Of a stretch of 64,000 bases of DNA, positions 8,675 to 17,814 are shown one piece after another. The stretch is from positions 62,001 through 126,000 of the forward strand of contig NZ_ATHV01000064.1 of NCBI RefSeq assembly GCF_000422205.1, in the 5' to 3' direction. This stretch comes from Desulfovibrio sp. X2. Its GTDB lineage: Bacteria; Desulfobacterota; Desulfovibrionia; Desulfovibrionales; Desulfovibrionaceae. Position 1 is the first letter of the stretch. Each line of letters starts with the position of its first letter. The notes beneath the pieces are model-generated. The model saw only the letters and a program-made list of their open reading frames with translations, was not told the DNA's origin and ran no database searches. The translations under genes and the position numbers were made by a program.

Positions 8675-9880
8675 TCATTTGTTCACAGTTGCTGCGACGT
8701 ATGCTTCGAACCGGTCGAGCATTTCTGATTCATGGTCGAACAGAACGTAATCCAGATTCCACAGTCCTGAATCCGATATCCGTGTATTGAAACTGCCGCG
8801 GCCGAGCCAGTTCTCCGAGGAAGGATCGGCGAGTCTTCCGTCCGCGGACAACAATCCGATGATCTGCCGTTCCAGGTAGGCCCTGTCGCTTCCTCTTCCC
8901 GGCGCGTCATCGATATTAAGCCACAGAACGCACATGCGGGCGATATATTCCGACACGGCTCGCTCCAATCTCTCTTCCCCTTTCCGAACGGCCTTCGGCG
9001 CACTTTGCCCGACTCCCCATGTCTCGACCATCAAGGAGGGATCACGTTGAGCCAAAGCCCTGCCGACATGGAGCCGGAAAATGGACGCACGGTGGTTTCC
9101 GCTTCCCTGCAGGGTCCCACGATGAGCACGAAGGCGCGACCACAAAGTGGACTTTGCGGCAACGCTGACCGCATGCGTTCCGACTCGGACCACCCGAGGC
9201 GTGACCCCGTCCGAGCGAAATTCGCCGGGCTCGAAGATCAGGTACACTCCACGGTCCGGCCAATCCATGCGCCCACTGCACTCTCCGAAGGTACGCCTTC
9301 CCCCAAGGCCTTTCTCGAGGTCAGCCACTGCAGCATAAAATCTGTCGAGGTCGGAGTTCAGCCCGTTCTTCGACATAGCAGCAGTCAACCACTGCAACTG
9401 TAGCCCGATCGCCTTCCCGGCCAGCGGAACGAGGACATTCCCACCGGCTTCCTTGATTCGCGATTCGAGGAATTCGCGATATGATTTCCCGGCCAGGACG
9501 ATGACCTTGGTCCCGGGACGCACACGGGATCTTAGCTTCTCCCACACACGATCCGCCCATTCCTTGCGTTCGTGTTGCGACTTACCGTTCAGCGTCACGG
9601 AATAAGGCGAAATGACCTGCTCCGGATCGAGCAACCCATGCTTGGCCGAAAGGATGTACCAATCATCACAGTGGAGCTCAGCATATTTCCGGCTTTTACA
9701 GAAAAGAGGCGAAACGTACAGATCGCGGGCTGAAGTCGGACTAGAACCCTTGGAGCTTGCACATGCGACGAGCCCGATAGTCTCCCCACTGCTGCCGCAT
9801 CCGGCGGAAGAGACTGCCTTCCTGGTGGGATTTTCCACCGAGGCGGGCTGCTTCGTCAGCTTATCGCCCAATCGATCCAT
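8675..9880 (-). CDS. Accessory protein: DUF6884-like domain plus GIY-YIG-like domain
   Basis: A 401-residue protein with two parts. Residues about 35-165 carry LVACASSK, ARDLYVSPLFCKSRKYA and WYILSAKHGLLDPEQVISPY, the pattern of DUF6884-like proteins. Residues about 205-290 carry GVYLIFEPGEF ... RVVRVGTHAV ... LWSRLRAHRG, which looks like a GIY-YIG nuclease core with GVY and RVG in place of GIY and YIG, plus a conserved Arg. The fusion suggests a nucleic-acid role, but the reaction is unknown. Base composition is visibly less GC-rich than its neighbours, with more AGA/GAA-type codons. It lies beside the 3' end of tRNA-Leu with no integrase. GGGGG upstream supports ATG 9880. Confidence 0.6.
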   Translation of the reverse strand: MDRLGDKLTKQPASVENPTRKAVSSAGCGSSGETIGLVACASSKGSSPTSARDLYVSPLFCKSRKYAELHCDDWYILSAKHGLLDPEQVISPYSVTLNGKSQHERKEWADRVWEKLRSRVRPGTKVIVLAGKSYREFLESRIKEAGGNVLVPLAGKAIGLQLQWLTAAMSKNGLNSDLDRFYAAVADLEKGLGGRRTFGECSGRMDWPDRGVYLIFEPGEFRSDGVTPRVVRVGTHAVSVAAKSTLWSRLRAHRGTLQGSGNHRASIFRLHVGRALAQRDPSLMVETWGVGQSAPKAVRKGEERLERAVSEYIARMCVLWLNIDDAPGRGSDRAYLERQIIGLLSADGRLADPSSENWLGRGSFNTRISDSGLWNLDYVLFDHESEMLDRFEAYVAATVNK

Positions 9881-10000
9881 ACCATCCCCCTTGTCTTTCC
9901 GATTTCATCTGCGACAGTTGCTGGAAAGTTCGCTCCCGCCCCTCGTTTTTTGCGGCATTCAATGCCTCTTTTCTATTTTTTCCCATTTTTCAGCAAAACA

Positions 10001-10033
10001 AAAGGCCCCGAAACCAAAATTTCGGAGCCTTTC
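10001..10033 (-). terminator. Terminator of tRNA-Leu
   Basis: Read on the minus strand, GGCTCCGAAA pairs with TTTCGGGGCC (one mismatch) around a 6-nt loop and runs into TTTTGTTTTG. It lies just beyond the tRNA 3' end. Confidence 0.75.
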
Positions 10034-10041
10034 GCTTTCTA

Positions 10042-10128
10042 TGGTACCGGGAGGGGGAATCGAACCCCCAAGGCCTTGCGACCGGCGGATTTTGAGTCCG
10101 CTGCGTCTACCAGTTCCGCCATCCCGGC
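10042..10128 (-). tRNA. tRNA-Leu (CAA anticodon)
   Basis: An 87-nt tRNA with encoded CCA. The acceptor GCCGGGA pairs with TCCCGGT, closing in a terminal G.T pair. The anticodon stem GCGGA/TCCGC holds the loop CTCAAAA, so the anticodon is CAA, reading UUG leucine codons. The long variable arm and the GGTTCGATTCC T-arm fit a class II leucine tRNA. Confidence 0.95.
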
Positions 10129-10139
10129 ACGGGACGTAC

Positions 10140-10168
10140 TCCCTATGAAATGCGGGGACCGGTGTCAA
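10140..10168 (-). promoter_or_regulatory. Promoter of tRNA-Leu
   Basis: On the minus strand TTGACA (10168-10163), a 17-bp spacer and TAGGGA (10145-10140) stand so that transcription would start a few bases before the tRNA 5' end. Confidence 0.6.
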
Positions 10169-10301
10169 GGAGGCCGGGGGAAGGCCTCTGCCCCGCGCTC
10201 CTCCGGCGGCCCGCCGCCTGGCCGCCTCTTGTGCTTCCCTCTGCGCGGTGCTAGGGCCATTGGCTCCCGGTTTCAGGACGCGGAGAGAGGAAAGGTTCGC
10301 C

Positions 10302-10988
10302 ATGCTCGTGCCCATCGGTTCTCTGGTCAATGCCGGCGCCATCCTGGCCGGCGGCTCGGTGGGGCTGGCGCTCGGCGCCCGCCTGCCCGCGCGCGTGCGC
10401 GCCATCGTCTTCCAGGGGCTCGGCCTGTGCACCCTGGCGCTCGGCGCCAAGATGGCCCTGGTCTTCAAGGCCCCGCTGGTGGTCTTCTTCTCCATCCTGC
10501 TCGGCGGCGTCATCGGCGCGGCCATGAACCTGGAGGACTTCCTCGCCTCGCTCGGCGACCGCCTGAAGGCGCTCATCAAGAGCAAGAACGAGAAGTTCAC
10601 CGCGGGCCTCATCTCCGCCTTCCTGCTCTACTGCGTGGGCTCCATGACCATCCTCGGCGCCTTCGACGAGGGGCTGCGCGGTGATCCGACCATCTATTAC
10701 ACGAAATCCCTGCTCGACGGCTTCGCCTCCATCGCCCTGGCCTCGACCTACGGCGTGGGCGTGCTCTTCGCCGCCGTGCCCGTGTTCCTCTACCAGTACG
10801 GCCTCACCCTCTTCGCCGCCCAGTTCCAGGACCTGCTCTCGCCCGCGATCATGAACGAGCTGACCGCCGTGGGCGGCATCCTGATCATGGGCATCGGCAT
10901 CAACCTGCTCGAGCTCAAGTACATCAAGCTCGGCGACCTGCTCCCGGCCCTGGTCGTGGTGGTCGTCCTGGGCGCCATGTTCCTCTAG
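10302..10988 (+). CDS. DUF554-family membrane protein
   Basis: A 228-residue, very hydrophobic protein with about six membrane helices. The family pattern is clear: MLVPIGSLVNAGAILAGGSVG at the N-terminus, a central CVGSMTILGAFDEGLRGDP and a C-terminal LIMGIGINLLELKYIKLGDLLPA. DUF554 (YdfK/YqgA-type) proteins are probably transporters of unknown substrate. ATG 10302 follows GAGAGGAAAGG and begins the conserved family sequence. It is monocistronic. Its TAG stop is part of the terminal inverted repeat of the element at 10985-11282. Confidence 0.85.
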   Translation: MLVPIGSLVNAGAILAGGSVGLALGARLPARVRAIVFQGLGLCTLALGAKMALVFKAPLVVFFSILLGGVIGAAMNLEDFLASLGDRLKALIKSKNEKFTAGLISAFLLYCVGSMTILGAFDEGLRGDPTIYYTKSLLDGFASIALASTYGVGVLFAAVPVFLYQYGLTLFAAQFQDLLSPAIMNELTAVGGILIMGIGINLLELKYIKLGDLLPALVVVVVLGAMFL

Positions 10989-11282
10989 TGTGATGTCCGC
11001 AAAATACGCAAAGCCGTATTTTGCGGAAGATCGCTGCGCCGAAAACGTGGTTTTCGGCTTGCTCACGCCGCCGCAGCGCTGCTGTCGGCATCCGTAAGAC
11101 TCGCGCCAAAGCGCGCTCGCCTAACGGCTGCCGCATCTCTGCTGTCGGCATCCGTAAGACTCGCGCCAAAGCGCGCTCGCCTAACGGCTGCCGCTGGCGG
11201 CGGAACCGGGCATTCGCCCGGTTCACGTGTCGCGTACGATTCCTGCGCAGCGTATCGACTTTTTTCATGGACGCGACACTAG
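10985..11282. repeat. 298-bp hairpin-rich element with terminal inverted repeats
   Basis: The ends are imperfect inverted repeats: CTAGTGTGATGTCC (10985-10998) and GGACGCGACACTAG (11269-11282), matching at 11 of 14 positions. Inside are perfect hairpins: 12-bp CCGCAAAATACG/CGTATTTTGCGG, 9-bp GCCGAAAAC/GTTTTCGGC and 9-bp GAACCGGGC/GCCCGGTTC, plus a tandem repeat. No credible gene lies within. This is the form of a non-autonomous mobile or REP/BIME-like element. It abuts the preceding stop codon and may end that transcript. Confidence 0.6.
11079..11194. repeat. Tandem direct repeat, two 56-bp copies, 60-bp period
   Basis: Copies at 11079-11134 and 11139-11194 are identical over 56 bases, starting CTGCTGTCGGCATCC and ending CGGCTGCCGC, separated by 4 bases. 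Each holds a small GCGC-CAAA-GCGC hairpin. Exact identity points to recent duplication or slippage. Confidence 0.9.
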
Positions 11283-11451
11283 GCGCAGGCCTCCCCGGGC
11301 CGCCCGTCCCTTCATCCGGCCAAACCGCCGCCCGGCTCCGCCTCGAGGCGGCCCTCCCTGCTCCCGTCCGGACATGCTTTCAGGAACGTCGAAATCACCT
11401 GCAAGACGTTGCATTCACGCCGCAAACTTTCTGCAAGGCCTTTTTTCGTGC

Positions 11452-11489
11452 TTGCCAAGATTGGTCCATTTGGTACAGTGGTTCAACCA
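11452..11489 (+). promoter_or_regulatory. Promoter with FadR/GntR-type operator
   Basis: TTGCCA (11452-11457), a 16-bp spacer and TACAGT (11474-11479) form a plausible promoter. TGGTTCAACCA (11479-11489) exactly matches the TGGT-N3-ACCA palindrome bound by many FadR-subfamily GntR regulators and covers the start point. The next gene is such a regulator, so autorepression is inferred. Confidence 0.65.
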
Positions 11490-11533
11490 ATTTCACGATG
11501 TGTTTGCTTGCCCACTCAATGATGGAACATCGC

Positions 11534-12286
11534 ATGTCCGAGAGATCACCCTTCCGCGCCGCCGCGGGACCAGACGGCCAGGACGAGCGCGTGGCGCGCC
11601 GCCCCGTGGCCGAGCAGATCGTACGGCGCATCGCCGCTCTCTTCGAGAGCGGGGAGCTCGCGCCGGGGGACAAGCTGCCGCCCGAACGCAGGCTGGCCGA
11701 GGTCTTCGGCGTTTCGCGCGGCTCGGTGCGCGAGGCCATCAAGTCCCTGGTGGAGGCCGGGCTCCTGGAGAGCCGGGCAGGCAGCGGCACCTACGTGGTC
11801 GCGGACCGCCAGGACGAGTTCGCGGCCTCGCTCCTCGACTCGCTCGGCCGCAGCCGCAAGAAGCTCAAGGAAATCCTGCAGGTGCGCCAGATACTGGAAC
11901 CGCAGATAGCCCGCCTGGCCGCGCAGAACGCAACGCCCGCGGACGTGGTCCAGCTGCGCATGCTCCTGACCTGCCAGCGCCGCGAGATCGCCACCGGCGG
12001 CACGGGACGCGACGCTGACAGCGCGTTCCACGCCACCCTGGCGCGCATCACCGGCAATCCGGTGCTCTTCGAGCTGGTGGAGGACATCGCGGACATCCTG
12101 GCCGAGAGCCGCAGCGACTTCCTGCAGACCGAGGAGCGGCGCATCGCCTCCCTGGCCGCGCACGAGCGCATCCTCATCGCCGTGGAAAAGGGCGATCCGG
12201 AGGCGGCCCAGAAGTGCATGGAGGAGCATCTGCGGCGCATAGAGCAACATTTCATCACGGGCGCCCCCCGGGCACCCAAGACCTGA
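11534..12286 (+). CDS. FadR-subfamily GntR transcriptional regulator
   Basis: A 250-residue regulator. The N-terminal winged helix shows AEQIVRRIAALFESGELAPGDKLPPER and FGVSRGSVREAIKSLVEAGLLESR. The C-terminal FCD ligand domain contains HATLARITGNPVL and a late AHERILIAVEKGD, with candidate metal-ligand residues. The start is uncertain: ATG 11519 or 11522 are alternatives; 11534 has a GGA-type site upstream. It lies directly upstream of the flavin dehydrogenase and permease genes, as LldR/LutR-type regulators do in hydroxyacid operons, so it likely responds to a 2-hydroxyacid or its oxidation product. Confidence 0.85.
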   Translation: MSERSPFRAAAGPDGQDERVARRPVAEQIVRRIAALFESGELAPGDKLPPERRLAEVFGVSRGSVREAIKSLVEAGLLESRAGSGTYVVADRQDEFAASLLDSLGRSRKKLKEILQVRQILEPQIARLAAQNATPADVVQLRMLLTCQRREIATGGTGRDADSAFHATLARITGNPVLFELVEDIADILAESRSDFLQTEERRIASLAAHERILIAVEKGDPEAAQKCMEEHLRRIEQHFITGAPRAPKT

Positions 12287-12333
12287 TCCGCGCTCCGGGA
12301 AGCGGGCGCACAAAACAGGAGGATCTGCTGACC

Positions 12334-13374
12334 ATGGCCGACTACAAGGAAATCCGCGCCAAGGCGCGGGAACTGATGAAGGGCTTCTGCCGCGTCTGCC
12401 CCGTGTGCGACGGCCGCGCCTGCGCCGGCGAGGTGCCGGGCATGGGCGGCCTGGGCACCGGCGAATCGTTCAAGAACAACTTCGAGGCCCTGAAGAAGGT
12501 GCGGCTGCTCATGCGTGTGCTGCACGACGCCACCGAGCCCGACACCACGTGCGACGTCCTCGGACTCAAGCTCTCCCTGCCCGTGCTCGCCGCGCCCATC
12601 GGCGGCGTCTCCTTCAACATGGGCGGCAAGATCTCCGAGCCCGAATACGTGGACAGCGTGCTCGGCGGCTGCAAGGCCGCGGGCACCATCGGCTGCACGG
12701 GCGACGGCGTGCCCCCCTTCATCATCGATGCGGCCATGGACGGCATCGCCAAGGTCGGCGGCCACGGCATCCCCTTCATCAAGCCCTGGGAAGGCGGCGA
12801 GTTCGGCGAGAAGATGGACCGCGCCCTGGCCACGGGCTGCCCGGTCGTGGGCGTGGACGTGGACGCCGCGGGCCTCATCACCCTGCGCAAGATGGGCCGC
12901 CCGGTCTCGCCCAAGTCCGCCAAGGAGTGGGCATCGGTCATCTCCGCCATCCAGGCCAAGGGCGTGCGCTTCATCTTGAAGGGCATCATGACGCCCGACG
13001 AAGCCAAGCTCGCCGCGGACGCGGGCGCCGACGCCATCGTGGTCTCCAACCACGGCGGCCGCGTGCTCGACCACTCCCCGGGCGTGGCCGAGGTGCTGCC
13101 CGAGGTGGCCGCCGCCGCGAAGGGCAGGATCGCTGTGCTGGCGGACGGCGGCGTGCGCGACGGCGCGGACGTGCTCAAGTTCCTGGCGCTCGGCGCGGAC
13201 GCCGTGCTCATCGGCCGTCCCTTCAGCGTCTCCGCGCTCGGCGGCCTTCAGGAGGGCGTCGCCACCTTCATCGAGAAGGTCCGCGCCGAACTCTCCGCGG
13301 CCATGGTCCTGACCGGCTGCAAGAGCCTCGCGGACATCGGCCCGCGCGTCATCCGCACGGCCTGCGGCAAGTAA
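12334..13374 (+). CDS. FMN-dependent alpha-hydroxy-acid dehydrogenase
   Basis: A 346-residue TIM-barrel flavoenzyme of the lactate/glycolate oxidase family. The catalytic stretch VSNHGGRVLDHSPG (about residues 236-249) supplies the active-site His and substrate-binding Arg. LADGGVRDGADVLKFLALGADAVLIGRPF binds FMN phosphate. The N-terminus has a four-Cys run (Cys19, 22, 25, 30 in CRVCPVCDGRAC) seen in anaerobe versions and possibly a metal or Fe-S ligand set. There is a strong AGGAGGA site. It lies between the FadR-type regulator and a TauE permease. A 2-hydroxyacid such as lactate or glycolate is the likely substrate, but the exact acid is not readable. Confidence 0.85.
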   Translation: MADYKEIRAKARELMKGFCRVCPVCDGRACAGEVPGMGGLGTGESFKNNFEALKKVRLLMRVLHDATEPDTTCDVLGLKLSLPVLAAPIGGVSFNMGGKISEPEYVDSVLGGCKAAGTIGCTGDGVPPFIIDAAMDGIAKVGGHGIPFIKPWEGGEFGEKMDRALATGCPVVGVDVDAAGLITLRKMGRPVSPKSAKEWASVISAIQAKGVRFILKGIMTPDEAKLAADAGADAIVVSNHGGRVLDHSPGVAEVLPEVAAAAKGRIAVLADGGVRDGADVLKFLALGADAVLIGRPFSVSALGGLQEGVATFIEKVRAELSAAMVLTGCKSLADIGPRVIRTACGK

Positions 13375-13389
13375 GGGGAACGCGACCTC

Positions 13390-14187
13390 ATGCTGACGAC
13401 GTTCGTTCTCTACATCATCCTCGGCGCGGTGGCCGGAATCCTGGCCGGGCTGCTCGGCATCGGCGGCGGGCTGGTCATCGTGCCCATGCTCACCTTCTCC
13501 TTCACCTGGCAGGGGATTCCGCACGAGCACATCCTGCACCTGGCGCTCGGCACCTCCATGGCCACCATCATCTTCACGTCCATCTCGAGCTTCATGGCCC
13601 ACAACCGCCGCGGGGCCGTGCTCTGGAACGTGTTCTGGCGCATCACCCCGGGCATCCTGGTGGGCTCCTTCGCGGGCGCCTCGGTGGCGTCCATGCTCTC
13701 CACCAACGTGCTCAAGGGCTTCTTCGGCATCTTCCTGTACTTCGTCTCCTACCAGATGCTGACCGGCAAGAAGCCCAACCCCTCCCGCCAGACTCCGGGC
13801 ACTCCGGGCCTGATCGCGGCGGGCGGCGGCATCGGCATCATCTCGGCCCTGGTGGGAATCGGGGGCGGCACGCTCTCCGTGCCCTTCCTGGTGTGGTGCA
13901 ACACGGCCATCCAGACGGCCATCGGCACCGCCGCGGCCATCGGCCTGCCCATCGCCCTGGCCGGATCGCTCGGCTACGTGGTCAACGGCATCGGCGTGCA
14001 GGGGCTGCCCCACCTGAGCCTCGGCTACATCTACCTGCCCGCGTTCCTGGGCATCGTCTGCATGAGCGTGATCACCGCGCCGTGGGGCGCCAAGCTGGCC
14101 CACACCCTGCCCGTGGCCACGCTCAAGAAGGTCTTCGCCGTGCTGCTCATCCTGGTGGGCACGCGGATGCTCATGAGCCTGTTCTAG
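13390..14187 (+). CDS. TauE/SafE-family membrane permease
   Basis: A 265-residue protein with about eight hydrophobic helices. The two internal family repeats begin AGILAGLLGIGGGLVIVPML and ALVGIGGGTLSVPFLV, the glycine-rich signature of TauE/SafE. Family members export sulfite, sulfonates or organic acids. It follows the hydroxyacid dehydrogenase after 15 nt, so here an organic-acid substrate linked to that enzyme is more likely than a sulfur anion; this is inference from context. Confidence 0.85.
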   Translation: MLTTFVLYIILGAVAGILAGLLGIGGGLVIVPMLTFSFTWQGIPHEHILHLALGTSMATIIFTSISSFMAHNRRGAVLWNVFWRITPGILVGSFAGASVASMLSTNVLKGFFGIFLYFVSYQMLTGKKPNPSRQTPGTPGLIAAGGGIGIISALVGIGGGTLSVPFLVWCNTAIQTAIGTAAAIGLPIALAGSLGYVVNGIGVQGLPHLSLGYIYLPAFLGIVCMSVITAPWGAKLAHTLPVATLKKVFAVLLILVGTRMLMSLF

Positions 14188-14230
14188 TTTCCTGCGGTTT
14201 CCAGCGCGTCGTGCGCACCCTCCTCAAAGC

Positions 14231-14261
14231 GTCCCGGGCCGTCGTGGCGGCGGCCCGGGAC
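14231..14261. terminator. Hairpin between convergent genes
   Basis: GTCCCGGGCCG (14231-14241) pairs perfectly with CGGCCCGGGAC (14251-14261). It lies between the permease and the convergent OsmC gene and could serve both, although there is no T-run. Confidence 0.5.
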
Positions 14262-14314
14262 TGCGAGGAGCGCCTGGAAGCCCCCTCCTCTCGCATGCGC
14301 GGCCACCCGCGCCT

Positions 14315-14716
14315 CTAGCCCTCGGCGATCTCCACCGCGAACTCGGGCGCGGCCTGCACCTGCTTCTTCACGTGGCACATGGACACGCTGCGCATGATGG
14401 CCTCGCGGTATTTCTCCGGGAAGCCCTCGGGCAGGGTGAGCTGCACCGTCATCTTGGTGATCATGTTGTCCTTCTCGTTCGTCTCGCAGACCATGCGCAC
14501 GCCCACGGCCGCGGGGTCCATGCCGTGCTGCACGCAGAAGCGGCTGGCGAAGATGGCGCTGCACGTGGCCAGGGAGGCCACGAAAAGGTTCGGGGGCGAG
14601 GGGAAGTTGCCGTCCCCGCCTATCTTCTTGGGCTGGTCCGAGACGATCTCGAAGCCGCCCACGCTGGCGATCACGCTGGTCCCTGATCCGAAACGAACGT
14701 CGACGATGGATTCCAT
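14315..14716 (-). CDS. OsmC-family protein
   Basis: A 133-residue protein of the OsmC/Ohr fold. FPSPPNLFVASLATCSAIFASRFC holds the two family cysteines about ten residues apart on one helix; in active members they reduce organic hydroperoxides. The end KKQVQAAPEFAVEIAEG matches the family. ATG 14716 is chosen because AAGGAG lies 7 nt upstream; an ATG 6 nt earlier would abut the ribosome site. It is transcribed divergently from the ornithine-cyclodeaminase relative. The exact substrate is unknown. Confidence 0.82.
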   Translation of the reverse strand: MESIVDVRFGSGTSVIASVGGFEIVSDQPKKIGGDGNFPSPPNLFVASLATCSAIFASRFCVQHGMDPAAVGVRMVCETNEKDNMITKMTVQLTLPEGFPEKYREAIMRSVSMCHVKKQVQAAPEFAVEIAEG

Positions 14717-14879
14717 CAGCATCTCCTTGTTGGGACGGAATGGCCGCTGCGCGGCCCTATACCCCCCGAGCGTATTCGCTTGCCCACGGCCTGTCCAGGC
14801 TGGACCCGGAGTACTCCCGTGGTGCGTACCGTGGTGCAGCAGGCAGATTTGCGCTACATACACACGAGGAGGTCTTCCC

Positions 14880-15785
14880 ATGCGCATCCACGACGCGGCG
14901 GACACCGCCGCCCTGCTGCCCTACCCGGCCCTTTCCGAGGCCATCGCCCGCGTTCTCGGCCTGGCCGCCGTGGGCGAGGCCCAGGCCCCGGAGCGGCTGC
15001 ACGTGAGCCTGCCCGGCGGCAACACGATGCTCGTCATGCCCGCCTTCGGGCCCGACCTGGCCATGACCAAGCTCCTCACCGTGCATCCGGACAACCCGGG
15101 ACAGGGGCTGCCCGCCATCCAGGGCGAGGTGGTGGTCATGGAGACGAACACGGGACGCCGCCTCGGCGTGCTCGACGGCGCGACCCTCACCTCCCGGCGC
15201 ACGGCGGCGCTCTCGCTCCTGGCGGCGCGCACCCTGGCGCCCAATCCCGACGGACCGCTCCTGGTGGTCGGCGCGGGCGCGCAGGCCAGGGCGCACGTGG
15301 AGGCCTTCGCCGAGGGACTTTCCGTGAAGGAGGTGGCCGTCTTCTCGCGCACCACGGAGTCGGCCGAAAGGCTGGCCGCGCACGCGCGGAGCCTGGGACT
15401 TCGCGCTCGCGCCGTGGCCCGGCCCGAGGAGGTGCTCGCGAGCTGCCCCCTGATCGTCACGGCGACCACGAGCTTCTGCCCCGTACTGCCCGCGCTGGTG
15501 CGCGACGACGCCTTCGTGGCGGCCGTGGGCGCGTTCAAGCCCACCATGTGCGAACTCTCGCCCGAGCTCGTGCGCAGCGCCGCGCTCTACTGCGACGTGC
15601 TCGAGGGAGTACGGGCCGAGGCGGGCGACTTCATCCAGGCCGAGGTGGACTGGCGCGAGGTCGTGCCCCTGGCCGCGGCCCTGGGCAAGCCGCGGCCTGA
15701 ACGCGGCCCCGTGGTCTTCAAGAGCGTGGGACATGCGCTCTTCGACCTGGCCGCGGCCATGCTGGCTTTCGAGAAGCCCCTGTAA
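14880..15785 (+). CDS. Ornithine cyclodeaminase / mu-crystallin family protein
   Basis: A 301-residue NAD(P)-binding enzyme. The Rossmann motif LLVVGAGAQARAHVEAF lies near residues 124-140. The N-terminal part carries PGGNTMLVMPAF, TKLLTVHPDNP and DGATLTSRRTAALSLLAA, which match the family and include the Lys and Arg substrate positions. Relatives act as ornithine cyclodeaminase, ketimine (piperideine/pyrroline-2-carboxylate) reductase or alanine dehydrogenase. The sequence does not decide, but a ketimine reductase seems as likely as a cyclodeaminase. AGGAGG precedes ATG 14880. Confidence 0.82.
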   Translation: MRIHDAADTAALLPYPALSEAIARVLGLAAVGEAQAPERLHVSLPGGNTMLVMPAFGPDLAMTKLLTVHPDNPGQGLPAIQGEVVVMETNTGRRLGVLDGATLTSRRTAALSLLAARTLAPNPDGPLLVVGAGAQARAHVEAFAEGLSVKEVAVFSRTTESAERLAAHARSLGLRARAVARPEEVLASCPLIVTATTSFCPVLPALVRDDAFVAAVGAFKPTMCELSPELVRSAALYCDVLEGVRAEAGDFIQAEVDWREVVPLAAALGKPRPERGPVVFKSVGHALFDLAAAMLAFEKPL

Positions 15786-15804
15786 AGCCTTCCTCTCCTG
15801 TCCG

Positions 15805-15855
15805 GGAAAAAAGCAAAAGCAAACGGGCCGCGGCGCAGATGCGCCGCGGCCCGTT
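15805..15855 (-). terminator. Intrinsic terminator of icd, possibly bidirectional
   Basis: AACGGGCCGCGGCG (15822-15835) pairs over 14 bp with CGCCGCGGCCCGTT (15842-15855). On the minus strand it is followed by TTGCTTTTGCTTTTTT, a proper terminator for icd. The plus-strand gene ends just before it. Confidence 0.85.
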
Positions 15856-15882
15856 CACGTATCGGGCAGAAGCCGGTGCGGA

Positions 15883-17037
<1,155 letters not shown>

Positions 17038-17102
17038 ATATCCCTCCGATAGTAGCCGAAGAAAATTCGTTCGGGAGGGTTTAGAGGCTTTGGCGGGTCA
17101 GG

Positions 17103-17726
17103 TCAAGGCGCGGCGGGCGCGGCAGCGGCGGCCGAAGCCGAATCAGGCAGGCCGGACGAGCCTTGCGCAGGGGCGGGATCGGGCAGGTAGCGCCTGGCTC
17201 CGATGTAGCGGCGGCGCCAATAGGTCATGTCGATGGGCTCCTCGCGCACCGTCTCGCCGCTGCGCGGGCTGTGGACGAAGGTCGCATCCCCCGTCCAGAT
17301 GCCCACGTGCAGCTCCTTGCCCTTCCTGCCGATGTCGAAGACGACCACGTCGCCCGGCTCGAGCGCGTTCTTGGCCACGGGCCGCCCCCCGGACAGAATG
17401 CCGCCCGAGGTGCGCGGCAGCTCCACGCCGTTCTGGCGGTAGACCCACCAGACGAGACCGGAACAATCGTAGCCGTCCTCCGGGGAGCAGGAGGCATAGG
17501 CATACGGGGTGCCGATCTGCGAGCGAGCCGTGGAGACGACGAGCTCACCGGGACTCGGCGGAGGGGGCGGGGGCGGCTCGGGCGCGGCCACGGGCGCCGG
17601 TTCGGGCATTTCCGGGGCGTGCGAGGCGCAGGCGGAGCACAGCAGGCAGACGAGAAGCGACAGCAACGCAGGCCAGGACGAAGGGGCCCGCAAGAGGGCG
17701 CATGCATGACGGCCGGGACGCTGCAT
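17103..17726 (-). CDS. NlpC/P60 cell-wall peptidase, lipoprotein
   Basis: A 207-residue secreted protein. A signal sequence leads to a lipobox-like CSAC, then a Pro-rich linker (about 40-62) and an NlpC/P60 domain. The catalytic Cys is in EDGYDCSGLVWWVYR and the catalytic His in KELHVGIW; FVHSPRSG holds a further His. It probably cleaves peptide cross-links in peptidoglycan from the outer or inner membrane. The C-terminal tail is Ala/Ser-rich. No good ribosome site is seen at ATG 17726; the lipoprotein signal supports this start. Confidence 0.85.
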   Translation of the reverse strand: MQRPGRHACALLRAPSSWPALLSLLVCLLCSACASHAPEMPEPAPVAAPEPPPPPPPSPGELVVSTARSQIGTPYAYASCSPEDGYDCSGLVWWVYRQNGVELPRTSGGILSGGRPVAKNALEPGDVVVFDIGRKGKELHVGIWTGDATFVHSPRSGETVREEPIDMTYWRRRYIGARRYLPDPAPAQGSSGLPDSASAAAAAPAAP

Positions 17727-17814
17727 GGCGGGGAAGATAGCAGGAGCCTGTCCGGCTGTCACTGCAGACGTGGCGCGGATTGCCGGGGAATCGTCGGAAA
17801 AATGCGGAACCGGG

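Noticed and set aside
8675-10128. Integrated prophage or island at tRNA-Leu
   Set aside because: There is only one accessory gene, no integrase, and no duplicated tRNA end that I can find between 8565 and 9880.
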